A stretch of 9,811 bases of DNA, taken from positions 1 through 9,811 of the forward strand of contig DATJGF010000192.1 of the NCBI GenBank assembly GCA_035495315.1, given 5' to 3'. The notes beneath the pieces were generated by a model. It made no database searches, was not told the DNA's origin, and saw nothing but the letters and a program-made list of their open reading frames with translations. A program made the translations under genes and the position numbers. Within the stretch, counting starts at the first letter, position 1; every line of letters begins with the position of its first letter. The stretch is from DATJGF01 sp035495315. Lineage in GTDB: Bacteria; Verrucomicrobiota; Verrucomicrobiia; Limisphaerales; UBA8199. This document shows positions 6,578-9,811 of the stretch, piece after piece.

Positions 6578-8074
6578 ATGAATTCTAGCTCAACCGACAC
6601 CAGTTCGGCCCCGCGTCCCTCCTCAGTGTTTCGCAACTGGCTTAGTTTGACGGGGTTCGTCGTGATGGTGGGAAGCCTGTTTTCCTTTTTAATGTTGTTG
6701 TTGCTGGACACGCTGGCCCACGCTTCGAACCCCTACATCGGCATTTTGACTTACCTGGTGGCGCCCGGCTTTCTAGTGATTGGGATTATTTTGGCGGTGC
6801 TCGGTGCGTGGTTCCGCCATCGCCAGGTAATCAAAACGGTCGGCGCATTCGCGCCGTTGCGGATTGACCTGACACGTCCACGCGACCGCAAGCGGTTTGG
6901 GATTTTTCTGGGAGCCAGCGTTCTGTTTTTGCTGATCTCGGCCCTCGGCAGCTACCGAAGCTATAACTATACCGAGTCGGTCCAGTTTTGCGGGCAGGCT
7001 TGTCATGGCGTAATGAAGCCTGAGTTCATCACATATCTCCACTCACCGCACGCGCGCGTTGCGTGCGCCGAATGCCACATTGGCAAAGGCGCTGCCTGGT
7101 ACGTCCGTTCAAAGCTGTCGGGCACCTACCAGGTCTATGCGACTATGGCCGATAAATATCCCCGTCCGATCAAAGGGACGATCAAGAACCTTCGGCCGGC
7201 GCAGGAAACCTGTGAAGAATGTCATTGGCCGCAAAAGTTCGTCGGCAACGTCGAACGCACTTATCACTACTTCCTCGGTGATGAAACCAACACACCATTC
7301 AACGTGAGAATGCTCCTTAACGTCGGGGGCGGAGATCCGACTCATGGGCCGGTGGGCGGCATCCATTGGCACATGAATGTCGGCAACAAGATTCAGTACC
7401 TGGCGACCGACGAGAAACGTCAGGTTATTCCCTGGGTTCGAATGATTGACTCCCAAGGCGTAGTAACCGAATTCCGCACTGCGAGATTTACCAACGAGGT
7501 GAATGAAGCGGAGGTGCGAACCATGGATTGCATGGACTGCCACAATCGGCCCGCCCATCGCTATGAGACGCCCAACGGGGCAGTCAATCTGGCGATGTTC
7601 CTGGGCAAGATCGACTCAGCCCTGCCTTACATCAAGACAAATGCGCTCTACGCTTTGACGTCCCGCTATACGAATGAAACGCAGGCATTGGAGGGCATCG
7701 CCACCAAGATTGCGGAACGTTATCCCAGCGATAAATACCCGGAGTACCAGGACAAAGTCCGCGCCGCAATTGGAAGGGTTCAGGAGATTTATACTAATAA
7801 CTTTTTCCCTGGTATGAACGCTAGTTGGCAAGTGTATCCAGACAACATTGGTCATAAGGACTGGCCGGGTTGTTTCCGCTGCCACGACGGAGGACATAAG
7901 ACGGCTAATGGCAAACGCTCGATCAAGGCCAGCGATTGCAATACCTGCCATATCCTCCTGGCTCAAGGTAACGGAGCTGAGCTCAAGGAATTAACGGTCG
8001 GAGGCCAAACGTTCAAACACCCTGGAGACCCAGTAGATGGAGCGTGCAATGATTGCCACACCGGAGGATTGTAA
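6578..8074 (+). CDS. Heptaheme NapC/NirT-family inner-membrane cytochrome (ImcH-like)
   Basis: A 498-residue membrane-bound multihaem cytochrome, predicted to oxidise menaquinol and pass electrons to periplasmic cytochromes. It has three hydrophobic helices (about 22-43, 54-78 and 107-126). Seven haem sites follow: CGQACH at 138-143 (three residues between the cysteines), then CAECH 163-167, CEECH 212-216, CMDCH 318-322, CFRCH 432-436, CNTCH 454-458 and CNDCH 490-494. The GVMKPEF and SPHARVACAECH segments are typical of NapC/NirT proteins. Length, three helices and seven haems match Geobacter ImcH as I remember it, and exceed the tetrahaem NapC/NrfH size. The ATG at 6578 is preferred; it lacks a Shine-Dalgarno site, and a TTG at 6536 would add 14 residues. 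The partner enzyme is not visible. Confidence 0.88.
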   Translation: MNSSSTDTSSAPRPSSVFRNWLSLTGFVVMVGSLFSFLMLLLLDTLAHASNPYIGILTYLVAPGFLVIGIILAVLGAWFRHRQVIKTVGAFAPLRIDLTRPRDRKRFGIFLGASVLFLLISALGSYRSYNYTESVQFCGQACHGVMKPEFITYLHSPHARVACAECHIGKGAAWYVRSKLSGTYQVYATMADKYPRPIKGTIKNLRPAQETCEECHWPQKFVGNVERTYHYFLGDETNTPFNVRMLLNVGGGDPTHGPVGGIHWHMNVGNKIQYLATDEKRQVIPWVRMIDSQGVVTEFRTARFTNEVNEAEVRTMDCMDCHNRPAHRYETPNGAVNLAMFLGKIDSALPYIKTNALYALTSRYTNETQALEGIATKIAERYPSDKYPEYQDKVRAAIGRVQEIYTNNFFPGMNASWQVYPDNIGHKDWPGCFRCHDGGHKTANGKRSIKASDCNTCHILLAQGNGAELKELTVGGQTFKHPGDPVDGACNDCHTGGL

Positions 8075-8078
8075 ACGC

Positions 8079-8124
8079 GTAGCGCAGAGTTTCACTCTGC
8101 CGTATCGCAGGTTTTCAACCTGCA
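8079..8124 (+). repeat. Tandem pair of 7-bp-stem hairpins (REP-like intergenic element)
   Basis: There are two 23-base units. Unit 1 is GTAGC plus the hairpin GCAGAGT-TTC-ACTCTGC (8084-8100). Unit 2 is GTATC plus the hairpin GCAGGTT-TTC-AACCTGC (8107-8123). Both stems are perfect, both loops are TTC, and the two differences between the stems are compensated on the other side. It begins five bases after the stop codon of the heptaheme gene. I recall similar paired hairpins as abundant in Pedosphaera-like Verrucomicrobia, but did not check this. Confidence 0.75.
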
Positions 8125-8159
8125 CCGCACACGCGAGTCGAGAGGCCCGCCCCGGAGGA

Positions 8160-9811
8160 GTGTTTCGGCGTCGGTGTGTGTGGGTTCTGTTCCTTCTCCT
8201 CGCGGTTGGCACGCTACCGTCTTCTGCAGCGGAAAAAAATCCCAACACCGCCTGTCTGGATTGTCATTCGGATAAAACTCTTTCCAAGACAAACACTCTT
8301 GGCAAAGAAGTTTCTTTATTCGTCGACGAAGCCAGGTTCGTCGGGACTGTTCACGCCACCAATACCTGCAGCAGCTGTCACAGTGATGTCAGTGACAAAC
8401 ATCCGGACGACAACGTCCCAGTCCGATCGCCAAATTGCGCCTCCTGCCATGAGCTGCCGGCCAAAGATTACGCATCCAGTATCCATGGAGTAAGTCACAA
8501 GCTGGGTGCTTCGGGTGCGGCGAACTGTTGGGACTGTCACGGCCGACACAATATTCTTTCGGCCAAGCGCGCCGACTCGCCGGTTTTTAAGCTGAACCTG
8601 CCGAACACGTGTGCCACCTGCCATACCAATACCGGGCTAACCAGCGAGTACCAAATGAAGTATCCGGAAGCAGCCGCCCAGTACCTGGACAGCATTCACG
8701 GGCGCGCGTTGCTCAAGATGGGGCTAATTGTGGCTCCTTCGTGCAACGATTGTCATGGGGTGCACGATATCAAACGCGCCGTGGACCGTGACTCGCCTAT
8801 CAATGCGCTGAACGTCGCCAAGACTTGCGGCAAGTGCCACGTTAGAATCGAGCAAACCTATAACCAAAGTGTCCACGGCCAGCTTCTCGCCAAAGGTGAC
8901 AAACGCGGGCCGGTTTGCACGGATTGTCACACCGCACACTCGGTTGAAACTCCCCAAAACGGCCATTTCAAGATGGCAAGTGACAAACGGTGCGGTCGTT
9001 GTCACCAGGATCGACTCGAGCATTACCGGGACACTTACCACGGCAAAGCGATGGCGCTGGGAAAACCCAACGTCGCCTCGGACGTCGCCGCTTGCTACGA
9101 CTGCCATGGGCATCATGATGTGTTGCCCGCCTCGAACCCTAGTTCGCGCCTTTCAAAAGCCAACATCCTTGGCACCTGCCAACAATGTCACTCCGGTGCG
9201 ACGGCCGGTTTCACATTGTATAAACCGCACGCCAACCCGCTCGACGGCAAGAATTATCCGGTGATGCACATCACCTTTCTTTGCATGACGACCCTTCTAG
9301 TGGGCGTTTTTGTGTTTTTTGGCGGTCATACCGGGGCGTGGCTTTTCCGGGCCGGGTTTTTGTACCTGCATGATTCCAAGACATTCCGTGAAGCCAAAGT
9401 TAGCACGCAGAATGGCGGCGAATGGTTCACCCGTTTTGCACCCTTCGAAAGGTTCCTGCATTTCCTGGTGGTAACAAGCTTCTTACTGTTGGTGATCACC
9501 GGGATGCCGTTGAAGTTCTATTACACCAATTGGGCTAAGACGATGTTCAATATCATCGGGGGCGCGGAAACGGCCCGCGCGTTGCATCGCCTGGGTGCTA
9601 TTGTGACGTTTCTGTACTTCGGCTTGCACGTTGCCTCGGTCGCGGTGAAATCCTGGAATGGCCGCAAACAAATCCGGGATCCGCAATCTGGCAAATGGAG
9701 CTTAAAACGCCTTTGGTCGACGGTATTCGGGCCCGATTCCATGATGCCCACGTTGCAGGACTGGCGCGATTTTGTCGCTCACAACCGGTGGTTTTTCGGC
9801 AAAGGCCCCAA
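8160..9811 (+). CDS. CbcL-like fusion: undecaheme periplasmic domain plus membrane cytochrome b (3' truncated)
   Basis: The frame is open to the window end (550 codons seen). Numbering is from the GTG at 8160. A signal sequence (RRRCVWVLFLLLAVG, cleavage near SSAA-E) is followed by eleven CxxCH motifs starting at residues 32, 70, 93, 123, 151, 195, 223, 253, 278, 312 and 340. The central part repeats a diheme module with a Y..S.HG element. After residue 366 come membrane helices (about 368-388, 432-450, 476-496). Candidate haem-b histidines are His370, His390, His434, His476 and His490, as in HydC/FdnI-type diheme cytochrome b. Multihaem c fused to this b domain is the architecture of Geobacter CbcL, a quinol oxidase for low-potential extracellular respiration; I recall nine c haems there against eleven here. 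The start is uncertain: GGAGGA abuts the GTG, and an in-frame ATG at 8049 exists but would read through the hairpin repeat. Confidence 0.85.
   Translation, partial: MFRRRCVWVLFLLLAVGTLPSSAAEKNPNTACLDCHSDKTLSKTNTLGKEVSLFVDEARFVGTVHATNTCSSCHSDVSDKHPDDNVPVRSPNCASCHELPAKDYASSIHGVSHKLGASGAANCWDCHGRHNILSAKRADSPVFKLNLPNTCATCHTNTGLTSEYQMKYPEAAAQYLDSIHGRALLKMGLIVAPSCNDCHGVHDIKRAVDRDSPINALNVAKTCGKCHVRIEQTYNQSVHGQLLAKGDKRGPVCTDCHTAHSVETPQNGHFKMASDKRCGRCHQDRLEHYRDTYHGKAMALGKPNVASDVAACYDCHGHHDVLPASNPSSRLSKANILGTCQQCHSGATAGFTLYKPHANPLDGKNYPVMHITFLCMTTLLVGVFVFFGGHTGAWLFRAGFLYLHDSKTFREAKVSTQNGGEWFTRFAPFERFLHFLVVTSFLLLVITGMPLKFYYTNWAKTMFNIIGGAETARALHRLGAIVTFLYFGLHVASVAVKSWNGRKQIRDPQSGKWSLKRLWSTVFGPDSMMPTLQDWRDFVAHNRWFFGKGP

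Noticed and set aside
1..9811. CRISPR array, tRNA/rRNA genes, insertion sequence or phage genes
   Set aside because: I saw no regularly spaced direct repeats, tRNA-like or rRNA-like sequence, transposase or integrase motifs on either strand.

Overview
The window (all genes on the + strand) looks like a chromosomal segment of a Gram-negative-type bacterium. My best guess is a Verrucomicrobiota member of the Pedosphaera/Limisphaerales kind. The reasons are small lysine-rich monoheme cytochromes of a type I associate with that group, weak or missing Shine-Dalgarno sites before several genes, and a paired-hairpin intergenic repeat (8079-8124) of a style I associate with those genomes. The taxonomic call rests on memory, not on a search.

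Layout. (1) Positions 2-1917: the end of a surface-polysaccharide locus, with the C-terminal part of a Wzc-type chain-length/BY-tyrosine kinase followed by a NusG/RfaH-family antiterminator. (2) 1918-2274: a gene-free spacer. (3) 2275-3003: two tandem paralogous monoheme c-type cytochromes, closed by a very strong intrinsic terminator (3028-3057). (4) 3058-3460: a second gene-free spacer with an AT-rich, promoter-like block. (5) 3461-6037: a tightly packed three-gene unit encoding a membrane-anchored tetraheme cytochrome, a Tat-exported ferredoxin-like protein with four [4Fe-4S] sites, and an NrfD-type quinone-interacting membrane subunit. (6) 6094-6423: a third copy of the small monoheme cytochrome. 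(7) 6578-8074: a heptaheme NapC/NirT-family inner-membrane cytochrome with three membrane segments, closely matching Geobacter ImcH in architecture. (8) 8160 to the window end: a fusion of an undecaheme (11 CxxCH) periplasmic domain with a diheme-b-type membrane domain, with the architecture of Geobacter CbcL; it is cut by the window edge.

Together, regions 3-8 encode about 25 covalent haem sites, four Fe-S clusters and at least three different candidate quinol-oxidising membrane modules (NrfD type, NapC/NirT type, cytochrome-b type). No terminal reductase or dehydrogenase catalytic subunit is visible. The most economical reading is an electron-export locus: quinol is oxidised at the inner membrane by parallel modules, electrons are collected by multihaem and small soluble periplasmic cytochromes, and then passed to a partner outside this window (for example a porin-cytochrome conduit, for extracellular electron transfer). 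Having ImcH-like, CbcL-like and FeS/NrfD modules side by side in a non-Geobacter-like genome is the most noteworthy feature. The extracellular role is inference; the architectures are seen directly.
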